DNA from: Membranipora membranacea
Lineage: Eukaryota > Bryozoa > Gymnolaemata > Cheilostomatida > Membraniporidae
Direction: 5' to 3'
NCBI GenBank assembly: GCA_914767715.1
Contig: OU612066.1
Coordinates: 13,707,001 to 13,771,000 of the forward strand
DNA length: 64,000 nt
In this document: piece after piece, positions 26,762 to 39,478 of the stretch
Numbering within the stretch: the stretch's first letter is position 1
Layout of the letters: each line of letters begins with the position of its first letter
Made by a program: the position numbers and the translations under genes
The notes under the pieces: generated by a model
The model's database searches: none
Told to the model about the DNA's origin: nothing
The model's input: only the letters and a program-made list of their open reading frames with translations

Positions 26762-27096
26762 ATGCTTTTTTTTCGGCCAGATCAAAAAATAAATCTACTT
26801 CTAACTAACCTCATAAGGAGGAGCAACTCCTGCTCATCTCGAATCTGCAGACCGTTTGGCTCTGCGGCATTTCGTTCTCCGTCAGCGTCCGTTTTAATTA
26901 GGGCCACTTTTGCTATAAAAAAACATGCCAAACGGCAGCATCGAAAAATTAAATCTCTGTTGGATTCTTATCAAACTCCGACCAGTCCAAGCTCTTATTG
27001 CCCTCATTCAACACGCCGAATATTGGAATCCTCGGATTAACAAGGGGGTCACAACGCTGACTTGAAAATCCAAAAATTATACCAAGGGAGGGTATC
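26762..27096 (+). repeat. Recombinant monomer carrying the 1.5-unit join variants at normal length
   Basis: The unit starts as an ordinary monomer (ATGC, T8, CGGCCAGATC) and then reads AAAAAATAAATCTACTTC, the variant otherwise found only at the joins of the 1.5-unit repeats. It also carries GCGGCATTTCG and CCAGTCCAAGC, typical of their second parts. It therefore looks like a crossover between an ordinary 5' part and the second part of a 1.5-unit repeat, restoring a 335 bp unit. Confidence 0.82.
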
Positions 27097-28436
27097 ATGG
27101 TTTTTTTTCGGCCAGACCAAAAAATAGATTTGCTTCTAACTAACCTCATAAGGAGGAGCAACTCCTGCTCATCTCGAATCTGCAGACCGTTTGGCTCTGC
27201 GGTTTTTCGTTCTCCGTCAGCGTCCGTTTTAATTAGGGCCACTTTTGCTATAAAAAAACATGCCAAACGGCAGCATCGAAAAATTAAATCTCTGTTGGAT
27301 TCTTATCAAACTCCGACCAGTTCAAGCTCTTATTGCCCTCATTCAACACGCCGAATATTGGAATCTTCGGATTAACAGGGGGGTCACAACGCTGACTTGA
27401 AAATCCAAAAATTATACCAAGGGAGGGTATCATGCTTTTTTTTCGGCCAGATTAAAAAATAGATTTGCTTCTAACTAACCTCATAAGGAGGAGCAACTCC
27501 TGCTCATCTCGAATCTGCAGACCGTTTTGCTCTGCGGCTTTTTTTTCTCCGTCAGCGTCCGTTTTAATTAGGGCCACTTTTGCTATAAAAAAACATGCCA
27601 AACGGCAGCATCGAAAAATTAAATCTCTGTTGGATTCTTATCAAACTCCGACCAGTTCAAGCTCTTATTGCCCTCATTCAACACGCAGAATATTGGAATC
27701 CTCGGATTATCAGGGGGGTCACAACGCTGACTTGAAAATCCAAAAATTATACCAAGGGAGGGTATCATGCTTTTTTTTTGGCCAGATCAAAAATTAGATT
27801 TGCTTCTAACTAACCTCATGAGGAGGAGCAACTCCTGCTCATCTCGAATCTGCAGAGCGTTTGGCTCTGCGGCTTTTCGTTCTCCGTCAGCGTCCGTTTT
27901 AATTAGGGCCACTTTTGCTACAAAAAAACATGCCAAACGGCAGCATCGAAAAATTAAATCTCTGTTGGATTCTTATCAAACTCCGACCAGTTCAAGCTGT
28001 TATTGCCCTCATTGAACACGCCGAATATTGGACTCCTCGGATTAACAGGGGGGTCACAACGCTGACTTGAAGATGCAAAAATTATACCAAGGGAGGGTAT
28101 AATGCTTTTTTTTCGGCCAGATCAAAAAATAGATTTGCTTCTAACTAACCTCATAAGGAGGAGCAACTCCTGCTCATCTCGAACCTGCAGACAGTTTGGC
28201 TCTGCGGCTTTTCGTTCTCCGTCAGCGTCCGTTTTAACTAGGGCCACTTTTGCTATACAAAAACATGCCAAACGGCAGCATCGAAAAATTAAATCTCTGT
28301 TGGATTCTTATCAAACTCTGACCAGTTCAAGCTCTTATTGCCCTCATTCAACGCGCCGAATATTGGAATCCTCGGATTAACAGGGGTGTCACAACGCTGA
28401 CTTGAAAATCCAACATTTATACCAAGGGAGGGTATC

Positions 28437-29107
28437 ATGCTTTTTTTTCGGCCAGATCAAATAATAGATTTTCTTCAAACTAACCTCATAAGGAGGAGCA
28501 ACTCCTGCTCATCTCGAATCTGCAGACCGTTTGGCTCTGCGGCTTTTCGTTCTCCGTCAGCTTCCGTTTTAATTAGGGCCCCTTTTACTATAAAAAAACA
28601 TGCCAAAAGGCAGCATCTAAAAATTAAATCTCTGTTGGATTCTTATCAAACTCCGACCAGTTCAAGCTCTTAATGCCCTCATTCAACACGCCTAATATAT
28701 TGGAATCCTCGGATTAACACGGGGGTAACAACGCTGACTTGAAAATCCAAAAATTATACCAAGGGAGGGTATCATGCTTTTTTTTGGCCAGATCAAAAAT
28801 TAGATTTGCTTCTAACTAACCTCATGAGGAGGAGCAACTCCTGCTCATCTCGAATCTGCAGAGCGTTTGGCTCTGCGGCTTTTCGTTCTCCGTCAGCGTC
28901 CGTTTTAATTAGGGCCACTTTTGCTATAAAAAAACATGCCAAAAGGCAGCATCTAAAAATTAAATCTCTGTTGGATTCTTATCAAACTCTGACCAGTTCA
29001 AGCTCTTATTGCCCTCATTCAACGCGCCGACTATTGGAATCCTCGGATTAACAGGGGGGTCACAACGCTGACTTGAAAATCCAACAATTATACCATGGTA
29101 GGGTATC
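28437..29107 (+). repeat. Two-monomer block (671 bp), copy 1
   Basis: A 337 bp unit with CCTAATATATTGG and GGGGGTAACAACG is followed by a 334 bp unit with a shortened TTTTTTTTGGCC start, ATTAGATTTG and CTCATGAGG. The pair recurs immediately downstream. Copies differ at roughly a dozen positions, so this is an older dimer than the large blocks. Confidence 0.75.
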
Positions 29108-29778
29108 ATGCTTTTTTTTCGGCCAGATCAAAAAATAGATTTTCTTCTAACTAACCTCATAAGGAGGAGCAACTCCTGCTTATCTCGAATCTGCAGACCT
29201 TTTGGCTCTGCGGCTTTTCGTTCTCCGTCAGCGTCCGTTTTTATTAGGGCCCCTTTTACTATAAAAAAACATGCCAAAAGGCAGCATCTAAAAATTAAAT
29301 CTCTGTTGGATTCTTATCAAACTCCGACCAGTTCAAGCTCTTAATGCCCTCATTCAACACGCCTAATATATTGGAATCCTCGGATTAACACGGGGGTAAC
29401 AACGCCGACTTGAAAATCCAAAAATTATACCAAGGGAGGGTGTCATGCTTTTTTTTGGCCAGATCAAAAATTAGATTTGCTTCTAACTAACCTCATGAGG
29501 AGGAGCAACTCCCGCTCATCTCGAATCTGCAGAGCGTTTGGCTCTGCGGCTTTTCGTTCTCCGTCAGCGTCCGTTTTAACTAGGGCCACTTTTGCTATAC
29601 AAAAACATGCCAAACGGCAGCATCGAAAAATTAAATCTCTGTTGGATTCTTATCAAACTCTGACCAGTTCAAGCTCTTATTGCCCTCATTCAACGCGCCG
29701 AATATTGGAATCCTCGGATTAACAGGGGGGTCACAACGCTGACTTGAAAATCAAACAATTATACCAAGGGAGGGTATC
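29108..29778 (+). repeat. Two-monomer block (671 bp), copy 2
   Basis: This repeats 28437-29107 in order and in unit lengths (337 + 334 bp). It has private variants CTGCTTATC, GACCTTTTGG, TTTTTATTAGG, GGGTGTCATG and CTCCCGCTC. A unit resembling the first of the pair reappears at 61622. Confidence 0.75.
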
Positions 29779-32775
29779 ATGCTTTTTTTTCGGCCAGATC
29801 AAATAATAGATTTTCTTCAAACTAACCTCATAAGGAGGAGCAACTCCTGCTCATCTCGAATCTGCAGACCGTTTGGCTCTGCGGCTTTTCGTTCTCCGTC
29901 AGCGTCCGTTTTAATTAGGGCCCCTTTTACTATAAAAAAACATGCCAAACGGCAGCATCGAAAAATTAAATCTCTGTTGGATTCTTATCAAACTCCGACG
30001 AGTTCAAGCTCTTATTGCCCTCATTCAACACGCCGAATATTTGAATCCTCGGATTAACAGGGGGGTCACAACGCTGAGTTGAAAATCCAAAAATTATACC
30101 AAGGGAGGGTATCATGCTTTTTTTTCGGCCAGATCAAAAAATAGATTTGCTTCTAACTAACCTCATAAGGAGGAGCAACTCCTGCTCATCTCGAATCTGC
30201 AGACCGTTTGGCTCTGCGGCTTTTCGTTCTCCGTCAGCGTCCGTTTTAATTAGGGCCACTTTTGCTATAAAAAACTTGCCAAACGGCAGCATCGAAAAAT
30301 TAAATCTCTGTTGGATTCTTATCAAACTCCGACCAGTTCAAGCTCTTATTGCCCTCATTCAACACGCCGAATATTGGAATCCTCGGATTAACAGGGGGGT
30401 CACAACGCTGACTTGAGAATCCAAAAATTATACCAAGGGAGGGTATCATGCTTTTTTTTCGGCCAGATCAAAAAATAGATTTGCTTCTAACTAACCTCAT
30501 AAGGAGGAGCAACTCCTGCTCATCTCGAATCTGCAGACCGTTTGGCTCTGCGGCTTTTCGTTCTCCGTCAGCGTCCGTTTTAATTAGGGCCACTTTTGCT
30601 ATACAAAAACATGCCAAACGGCAGCATCGAAAAATTAAATCGCTGTTGGATTGTTATCAAACTCCGACCAGTTCAAGCTCTTCTTGCCCTCATTCAACAC
30701 GCCGAATATTGGAATCCTCGGATTAACAGGGGGGTCACAACGCTGACTTGAAAATCCAAAAATTATACCAAGGGAGGGTATCATGCTTTTTTTTCGGCCA
30801 GATCAAATAATAGATTTTCTTCAAACTAACCTCATAAGGAGGAGCAACTCCTGCTCATCTCGAATCTGCAGACCGTTTGGCTCTGCGGCTTTTCGTTCTC
30901 CGTCAGCGTCCGTTTTAATTAGGGCCCCTTTTACTATAAAAAAACATGCCAAAAGGCAGCATCTAAAAATTAAATCTCTGTTGGATTCTTATCAACCTCT
31001 GACCAGTTCAAGCTCTTATTGCCCTCATTCAACGCGCCGAATATTGGAATCCTCGGATTAACAGGGGGGTCACAACGCTGACTTGAAAATCCAACAATTA
31101 TACCATGGTAGGGTATCTTGCTTTTTTTTCGGCCAGATCAAAAAATAGATTTGCTTCTAACTAACCTCATAAGGAGGAGCAACTCCTGCTCATCTCGAAT
31201 CTGCAGACCGTTTGGCTCTGCGGCTTTTCGTTCTCCGTCAGCGTCCGTTTTAATTAGGGCCACTATTGCTATACAAAAACATGCCAAACGGCAGCATCGA
31301 AAAATTAAATCTCTGTTGGATTCTTATCAAACTCTGACCAGTTCAAGCTCTTATTGCCCTCATTCAACCCGCCGAATATTTGAATCCTCGGATTAACAGG
31401 GGGGTCACAACGCTGACTTGAAAATCCAACAATTATACCAAGGGAGGGTATCATGCTTTTTTTTCGGCCAGATCAAAAGATAGATTTTCTTCTAACTAAC
31501 CTCATGAGGAGGAGCAACTCCTGCTCATCTCGAATCTGCAGACCGTTTGGCTCTGCGGCTTTTCGTTCTCCGTCAGCGTCCGTTTTAATTAGGGCCCCTT
31601 TCACTATAAAAAAACATGCCAAAAGGCAGCATCTAAAAATTAAATCTCTGTTGCATTCTTATCAAACTCCGACCAGTTCAAGCTCTTAATGCCCTCATTC
31701 AACACGCCGAATATATTGGAATCCTCGGATTAACACGGGGGTAACAACGCTGACTTGAAAATCCAAAAATTATACCAAGGGAGGGTATCATGCTTTTTTT
31801 TTGGCCAGATCAAAAATTAGATTTGCTTCTAACTAACCTCATGAGGAGGAGCAACTCCTGCTCATCGCGAATCTGCAGAGCGTTTGGCTCTGCGGCTTTT
31901 CGTTCTCCGTCAGCGTCCGTTTTAATTAGGGCCACTTTTGCTATAAAAAAACATGCCAAACGGCAGCATCAAAAAATTAAATCTCTGTTGGATTCTTATC
32001 AAACTCCGACCAGTTCAAGCTGTTATTGCCCTCATTCAACACGCCGAATATTGGACTCCTCGGATTAACAGGGGGGTCACAACGCTGACTTGAAAATGCA
32101 AAATTTATACCAAGGGAGGGTATCATGCTTTTTTTTCGGCCAGACCAAAAAATATATTTGCTTCTAACTAACCTCATAAGGAGGAGCAACTCCTGCTCAT
32201 CTCGAACCTGCAGACAATTTGGCTCTGCGGCTTTTCGTTCTCCGTCAGCGTCCGTTTTAATTAGGGCCACTTTTGCTATAAAAAAACATGCCAAACGGCA
32301 GCATCGAAAAATTAAATCTCTGTTGGATTCTTATCAAACTCCGACGAGTTCAAGCTCTTATTGCCCTCATTCAACACGCCGAATATTTGAATCCTCGGAT
32401 TAACAGGGGGGTCACAACACTGAGTTGAAAATCCAAAAATTATACCAAGGGAGAGTATCATGCTTTATTTTCGGCCTGAGCAAAAAATAGATTTGCTTCT
32501 AACTAACCTCATAAGGAGGAGCAACTCCTGCTCATCTCGAATCTGCAGACCGTTTGGCTCTGCGGCTTTTCGTTCTCCGTCAGCGTCCGTTTTAATTAGG
32601 GCCACTTTTGCTATAAAAAAACATGCCAAACGGCAGCATCGAAAAATTAAATCTCTGTTGGATTCTTATCAAACTCCGACCAGTTCAAGCTCTTATTGCC
32701 CTCATTCAACACGCCGAATATTGGAATCCTCGGATTAATACGGGGGTCACAACGCTGACTTGAAAATCCAAAAAT
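29696..32775 (+). repeat. Segmental duplication, period 6703 bp, copy 1
   Basis: Units 29779, 30114, 30448, 30783, 31118, 31453, 31790, 32125 and 32460 (types b, c, IQKH-like, b, and so on to d) recur 6703 bp, or 20 monomers, downstream. The left edge is the CAACGCGCC/CAACACGCC difference; the right edge is AAATTTTACC against AAATTATACC. The 31118 unit has TTGC in place of ATGC. Confidence 0.87.
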
Positions 32776-33102
32776 TTTACCAAGGGAGGGTATCATGCTT
32801 TTTTTTCGGCCAGATCAAAATATAGATTTGCTTCTAACTAACCTCATAAGGAGGAGCAACTCCTGCTTATCTCGAATCTGCAGACCGTTTGGCTCTGCAG
32901 CTTTTCGTTCTCTGTCAGCGTCCGTTTTAATTAGGGCCACTTTTGCTATAAAAAAACATGCCAAACGGCAGCATCGAAAAATTAAATCTCTGTTGGATTC
33001 TTATCAAACTCCGACCAGTTCAAGCTCTTCTTGCCCTCATTCAACACGCCGAATATTGGAATCCTCGGATTAACAGGGGGGTCACAACGCTGACTTGAAA
33101 AT
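32027..33102 (+). repeat. Segmental duplication, period 3352 bp, copy 1
   Basis: The tail of the W unit plus units 32125 (ACCTGCAGACAATTTGG), 32460 (type d) and 32795 (type e) recur 3352 bp downstream. The right edge is AAATCCAAAAATT against AAATCAAACAATT. Confidence 0.82.
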
Positions 33103-35141
33103 CCAAAAATTATACCAAGGGAGGGTATCATGCTTCTTTTTCGGCCAGATCAAATAATAGATTTGCTTCTAACTAACCTCATAAGGAGGAGCAACTCCTG
33201 CTCATCTCGAATCTGCAGACCGTTTGACTCTGCGGCTTTTCGTTCTCCGTCAGCGTCCGTTTTAATTAGGGCCCCTTTTACTATAAAAAAACATGCCAAA
33301 AGGCAGCATCTAAAAATTAAATCTCTGTTGGATTCTTATCAAACTCCGACCAGTTCAAGCTCTTATTGCCCTCATTCAACACGCCGAATATTGGAATCCT
33401 CGGATTAACAGGGGGGTCACAACGCTGACATGAAAATCCAAAAATTATACCATGGGAGGGTATCATGCTTTTTTTTCGGCCAGATCAAAAAATAGATTTG
33501 CTTCTCACTAACCTCATAAGGAGGAGCAACTCCTGCTCATCTCGAATCTGCAGACCGTTTGGCTCTGCGGCTTTTCGTTCTCCGTCAGCGTCTGTTTTAA
33601 TTAGGGCCACTTTTGCTATAAAAAAACATGCCAAAAGGCAGCATCTAAAAATTAAATCTCTGTTGCATTCTTATCAAACTCCGACCAGTTCAAGCTCTTA
33701 ATGCCCTCATTCAACACGCCTAATATATTGGAATCCTCGGATTAACACGGGGGTAACAACGCTGACTTGAAAATCCAAAAATTATACCAAGGGAGGGTAT
33801 CATGCTTTTTTTTTGGCCAGATCAAAAATTAGATTTGCTTCTAACTAACCTCATGAGGAGGAGCAACTCCTGCTCATCGCGAATCTGCAGAGCGTTTGGC
33901 TCTGCGGCTTTTCGTTCTCCGTCAGCGTCCGTTTTAATTAGGGCCACTTTTGCTATAAAAAAACATGCCAAACGGCAGCATCAAAAAATTAAATCTCTGT
34001 TGGATTCTTATCAAACTCCGACCAGTTCAAGCTGTTATTGCCCTCATTCAACACGCCGAATATTGGACTCCTCGGATTAACAGGGGGGTCACAACGCTGA
34101 CTTGAAAATGCAAAAATTATACCAAGGGAGGGTATCATGCTTTTTTTTCGGCCAGACCAAAAAATATATTTGCTTCTAACTAACCTCATAAGGAGGAGCA
34201 ACTCCTGCTCATCTCGAACCTGCAGACAGTTTGGCTCTGCGGCTTTTCGTTCTCCGTCAGCGTCCGTTTTAATTAGGGCGACTTTTGCTATAAAAAAACA
34301 TGCCAAACGGCAGCATCGAAAAATTAAATCTCTGTTGGATTCTTATCAAACTCCGACGAGTTCAAGCTCTTATTGCCCTCATTCAACACGCCGAGTATTT
34401 GAATCCTCGGATTAACAGGGGGGTCACAACGCTGAGTTGAAAATCCAAAAATTATACCAAGGGAGGGTATCATGCTTTATTTTCGGCCAGATCAAAAGAT
34501 AGATTTGCTTCTAACTAACCTCATAAGGAGGAGCAACTCCTGCTCATCTCGAATCTGCAGACCGTTTGGCTCTGCGGCTTTTCGTTCTCCGTCAGCGTCC
34601 GTTTTAATTAGGGCGACTTTTGCTATACAAAAACATGCCAAACGGCAGCATCGAAAAATTAAATCTCTGTTGGATTCTTATCAAACTCCGACGAGTTCAA
34701 GCTCTTATTGCCCTCATTCAACACGCCGAATATTTGAATCCTCGGATTAACAGGGGGGTCACAACGCTGAGTTGAAAATCCAAAAATTATACCAAGGGAG
34801 GGTATCATGCTTTATTTTCGGCCAGATCAAAAGATAGATTTGCTTCTAACTAACCTCATAAGGAGGAGCAACTCCTGCTCATCTCGAATCTGCAGACCGT
34901 TTGGCTCTGCGGCTTTTCGTTCTCCGTCAGCGTCCGTTTTAATTAGGGCCACTTTTGCTATACAAAAACATGCCAAACGGCAGCATCGAAAAATTAAATC
35001 TCTGTTGGATTCTTATCAAACTCTGACCAGTTCAAGCTCTTATTGCCCTCATTCAACCCGCCGAATATTTGAATCCTCGGATTAACAGGGGGGTCACAAC
35101 GCTGACTTGAAAATCCAACAATTATACCAAGGGAGGGTATC

Positions 35142-35476
35142 ATGCTTTTTTTTCGGCCAGATCAAAAGATAGATTTTCTTCTAACTAACCTCATGAGGAG
35201 GAGCAACTCCTGCTCATCTCGAATCTGCAGACCGTTTGGCTCTGCGGCTTTTCGTTCTCCGTCAGCGTCCGTTTTAATTAGGGCCCCTTTCACTATAAAA
35301 AAACATGCCAAAAGGCAGCATCTAAAAATTAAATCTCTGTTGCATTCTTATCAAACTCCGACCAGTTCAAGCTCTTAATGCCCTCATTCAACACGCCGAA
35401 TATTGGACTCCTCGGATTAACAGGGGGGTCACAACGCTGACTTGAAAATGCAAAATTTATACCAAGGGAGGGTATC
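35142..35476 (+). repeat. Recombinant monomer (f-type head, W-type tail)
   Basis: The head matches the 337 bp unit at 31453 (GATTTTCTTCTAAC, GGGCCCCTTTCAC, CATCTAAAAATTAAATC, GTTGCATTC). After CTTAATGCCC the tail is that of the W unit at 31790 (GAATATTGGACTCC, GAAAATGCAAAATTT). The ATATATT insertion and one whole monomer are missing, as expected from an unequal crossover between two adjacent units. Confidence 0.85.
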
Positions 35477-36454
35477 ATGCTTTTTTTTCGGCCAGACCAA
35501 AAAATATATTTGCTTCTAACTAACCTCATAAGGAGGAGCAACTCCTGCTCATCTCGAACCTGCAGACAATTTGGCTCTGCGGCTTTTCGTTCTCCGTCAG
35601 CGTCCGTTTTAATTAGGGCCACTTTTGCTATAAAAAAACATGCCAAACGGCAGCATCGAAAAATTAAATCTCTGTTGGATTCTTATCAAACTCCGGCGAG
35701 TTCAAGCTCTTATTGCCCTCATTCAACACGCCGAATATTTGAATCCTCGGATTAACAGGGGGGTCACAACGCTGAGTTGAAAATCCAAAAATTATACCAA
35801 GGGAGAGTATCATGCTTTATTTTCGGCCTGAGCAAAAAATAGATTTGCTTCTAACTAACCTCATAAGGAGGAGCAACTCCTGCTCATCTCGAATCTGCAG
35901 ACCGTTTGGCTCTGCGGCTTTTCGTTCTCCGTCAGCGTCCGTTTTAATTAGGGCCACTTTTGCTATAAAAAAACATGCCAAACGGCAGCATCGAAAAATT
36001 AAATCTCTGTTGGATTCTTATCAAACTCCGACCAGTTCAAGCTCTTATTGCCCTCATTCAACACGCCGAATATTGGAATCCTCGGATTAATACGGGGGTC
36101 ACAACGCTGACTTGAAAATCCAAAAATTTTACCAAGGGAGGGTATCATGCTTTTTTTTCGGCCAGATCAAAATATAGATTTGCTTCTAACAAACCTCATA
36201 AGGAGGAGCAACTCCTGCTTATCTCGAATCTGCAGACCGTTTGGCTCTGCAGCTTTTCGTTCTCTGTCAGCGTCCGTTTTAATTAGGGCCACTTTTGCTA
36301 TAAAAAAACATGCCAAACGGCAGCATCGAAAAATTAAATCTCTGTTGGATTCTTATCAAACTCCGACCAGTTCAAGCTCTTCTTGCCCTCATTCAACACG
36401 CCGAATATTGGAATCCTCGGATTAACAGGGGGGTCACAACGCTGACTTGAAAAT
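35379..36454 (+). repeat. Segmental duplication, period 3352 bp, copy 2
   Basis: This is the partner of 32027-33102. Here the preceding unit (35142) has lost its ATATATT insertion through the junction at its left edge. A private change CTCCGGCGAG (35694) is passed on to the copies at 45414 and 50108. Confidence 0.82.
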
Positions 36455-39400
36455 CAAACAATTATACCAAGGGAGGGTATCATGCTTTTTTTTCGGCCAG
36501 ATCAAATAATAGATTTTCTTCAAACTAACCTCATAAGGAGGAGCAACTCCTGCTCATCTCGAATCTGCAGACCGTTTGGCTCTGCGGCTTTTCGTTCTCC
36601 GTCAGCGTCCGTTTTAATTAGGGCCCCTTTTACTATAAAAAAACATGCCAAACGGCAGCATCGAAAAATTAAATCTCTGTTGGATTCTTATCAAACTCCG
36701 ACGAGTTCAAGCTCTTATTGCCCTCATTCAACACGCCGAATATTTGAATCCTCGGATTAACAGGGGGGTCACAACGCTCAGTTGAAAATCCAAAAATTAT
36801 ACCAAGGGAGGGTATCATGCTTTTTTTTCGGCCAGATCAAAAAATAGATTTGCTTCTAACTAACCTCATAAGGAGGAGCAACTCCTGCTCATCTCGAATC
36901 TGCAGACCGTTTGGCTCTGCGGCTTTTCGTTCTCCGTCAGCGTCCGTTTTAATTAGGGCCACTTTTGCTATAAAAAACTTGCCAAACGGCAGCATCGAAA
37001 AATTAAATCTCTGTTGAATTCTTATCAAACTCCGACCAGTTCAAGCTCTTATTGCCCTCATTCAACACGCCGAATATTGGAATCCTCGGATTAACAGGGG
37101 GGTCACAACGCTGACTTGAGAATCCAAAAATTATACCAAGGGAGGGTATCATGCTTTTTTTTCGGCCAGATCAAAAAATAGATTTGCTTCTAACTAACCT
37201 CATAAGGAGGAGCAACTCCTGCTCATCTCGAATCTGCAGACCGTTTGGCTCTGCGGCTTTTCGTTCTCCGTCAGCGTCCGTTTTAATTAGGGCCACTTTT
37301 GCTATACAAAAACATGCCAAACGGCAGCATCGAAAAATTAAATCTCTGTTGGATTGTTATCAAACTCCGACCAGTTCAAGCTCTTCTTGCCCTCATTCAA
37401 CACGCCGAATATTGGAATCCTCGGATTAACAGGGGGGTCACAACGCTGACTTGAAAATACAAAAATTATACCAAGGGAGGGTATCATGCTTTTTTTTCGG
37501 CCAGATCAAATAATAGATTTTCTTCAAACTAACCTCATAAGGAGGAGCAACTCCTGCTCATCTCGAATCTGCAGACCGTTTGGCTCTGCGGCTTTTCGTT
37601 CTCCGTCAGCGTCCGTTTTAATTAGGGCCCCTTTTACTATAAAAAAACATGCCAAAAGGCAGCATCTAAAAATTAAATCTCTGTTGGATTCTTATCAACC
37701 TCTGACCAGTTCAAGCTCTTATTGCCCTCATTCAACGCGCCGAATATTGGAATCCTCGGATTAACAGGGGGGTCACAACGCTGACTTGAAAATCCAACAA
37801 TTATACCATGGTAGGGTATCATGCTTTTTTTTCGGCCAGATCAAAAAATAGATTTGCTTCTAACGAACCTCATAAGGAGGAGCAACTCCTGCTCATCTCG
37901 AATCTGCAGACCGTTTGGCTCTGCGGCTTTTCGTTCTCCGTCAGCGTCCGTTTTAATTAGGGCCACTATTGCTATACAAAAACATGCCAAACGGCAGCAT
38001 CGAAAAATTAAATCTCTGTTGGATTCTTATCAAACTCTGACCAGTTCAAGCTCTTATTGCCCTCAATCAACCCGCCGAATATTTGAATCCTCGGATTAAC
38101 AGGGGGGTCACAACGCTGACTTGAAAATCCAACAATTATACCAAGGGAGGGTATCATGCTTTTTTTTCGGCCAGATCAAAAGATAGATTTTCTTCTAACT
38201 AACCTCATGAGGAGGAGCAACTCCTGCTCATCTCGAATCTGCAGACCGTTTGGCTCTGCGGCTTTTCGTTCTCCGTCAGCGTCCGTTTTAATTAGGGCCC
38301 CTTTCACTATAAAAAAACATGCCAAAAGGCAGCATCTAAAAATTAAATCTCTGTTGCATTCTTATCAAACTCCGACCAGTTCAAGCTCTTAATGCCCTCA
38401 TTCAACACGCCTAATATATTGGAATCCTCGGATTAACACGGGGGTAACAACGCTGACTTGAAAATCCAAAAATTATACCAAGGGAGGGTATCATGCTTTT
38501 TTTTTGGCCAGATCAAAAATTAGATTTGCTTCTAACTAACCTCATGAGGAGGAGCAACTCCTGCTCATCGCGAATCTGCAGAGCGTTTGGCTCTGCGGCT
38601 TTTCGTTCTCCGTCAGCGTCCGTTTTAATTAGGGCCACTTTTGCTATAAAAAAACATGCCAAACGGCAGCATCAAAAAATTAAATCTCTGTTGGATTCTT
38701 ATCAAACTCCGACCAGTTCAAGCTGTTATTGCCCTCATTCAACACGCCGAATATTGGACTCCTCGGATTAACTGGGGGGTCACAACGCTGACTTGAAAAT
38801 GCAAAATTTATACCAAGGGAGGGTATCATGCTTTTTTTTCGGCCAGACCAAAAAATATATTTGCTTCTAACTAACCTCATAAGGAGGAGCAACTCCTGCT
38901 CATCTCGAACCTGCAGACAATTTGGCTCTGCGGCTTTTCGTTCTCCGTCAGCGTCCGTTTTAATTAGGGCCACTTTTGCTATAAAAAAACATGCCAAACG
39001 GCAGCATCGAAAAATTAAATCTCTGTTGGATTCTTATCAAACTCCGACGAGTTCAAGCTCTTATTGCCCTCATTCAACACGCCGAATATTTGAATCCTCG
39101 GATTAACAGGGGGGTCACAACGCTGAGTTGAAAATCCAAAAATTATACCAAGGGAGAGTATCATGCTTTATTTTCGGCCTGAGCAAAAAATAGATTTGCT
39201 TCTAACTAACCTCATAAGGAGGAGCAACTCCTGCTCATCTCGAATCTGCAGACCGTTTGGCTCTGCGGCTTTTCGTTCTCCGTCAGCGTCCGTTTTAATT
39301 AGGGCCACTTTTGCTATAAAAAAACATGCCAAACGGCAGCATCGAAAAATTAAATCTCTGTTGGATTCTTATCAAACTCCGACCAGTTCAAGCTCTTATT

Positions 39401-39478
39401 GCCCTCATTCAACACGCCGAATATTGGAATCCTCGGATTAATACGGGGGTCACAACGCTGACTTGAAAATCCAAAAAT
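36399..39478 (+). repeat. Segmental duplication, period 6703 bp, copy 2
   Basis: This is the downstream partner of 29696-32775. Differences noted by eye are CTGTTGAATTC (37016), CAACGCTCAG (36776), CTAACGAACC (37862), CCTCAATC (38061) and AACTGGGGGG (38771). Most of it was then duplicated again as the 2681 bp tandem pair. Confidence 0.87.
36782..39462 (+). repeat. Tandem 8-monomer higher-order repeat, period 2681 bp, copy 1
   Basis: Units 36817 (type c), 37151, 37486 (b), 37821, 38156 (f), 38493 (W), 38828 and 39163 (d) are immediately repeated in the same order. The left edge is CAGTTGAAAA against GACTTGAAAA. Confidence 0.9.

Larger units (their letters stand above)
11408..27766 (+). repeat. 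Domain B of the satellite (46 units, long higher-order blocks)
   Basis: Units start at 11408, 11742, 12077, 12411, 12746, 13080, 13415, 13749, 14085, 14420, 14755, 15090, 15584, 15919, 16254, 16748, 17083, 17417, 17752, 18086, 18422, 18757, 19092, 19427, 19921, 20256, 20591, 21085, 21420, 21755, 22090, 22425, 22760, 23095, 23430, 23924, 24259, 24594, 25087, 25422, 25757, 26092, 26427, 26762, 27097 and 27432. From 11408 the TTTTTGTTCTCC form of domain A is absent. Most of the domain is two successive large tandem duplications (periods 4337 and 4002/4003 bp). Units 17083, 21420 and 25422 have ATA in place of the usual ATG. Confidence 0.85.
33452..36454 (+). repeat. Segmental duplication, period 9719 bp, copy 1
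   Basis: Nine units (33465, 33802, 34137, 34472, 34807, 35142, 35477, 35812 and 36147) recur in order 9719 bp, or 29 monomers, downstream. Shared private variants include GCTTCTCACTAACC, GGGCGACTTTTGC and the recombinant 35142 unit. Confidence 0.87.
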
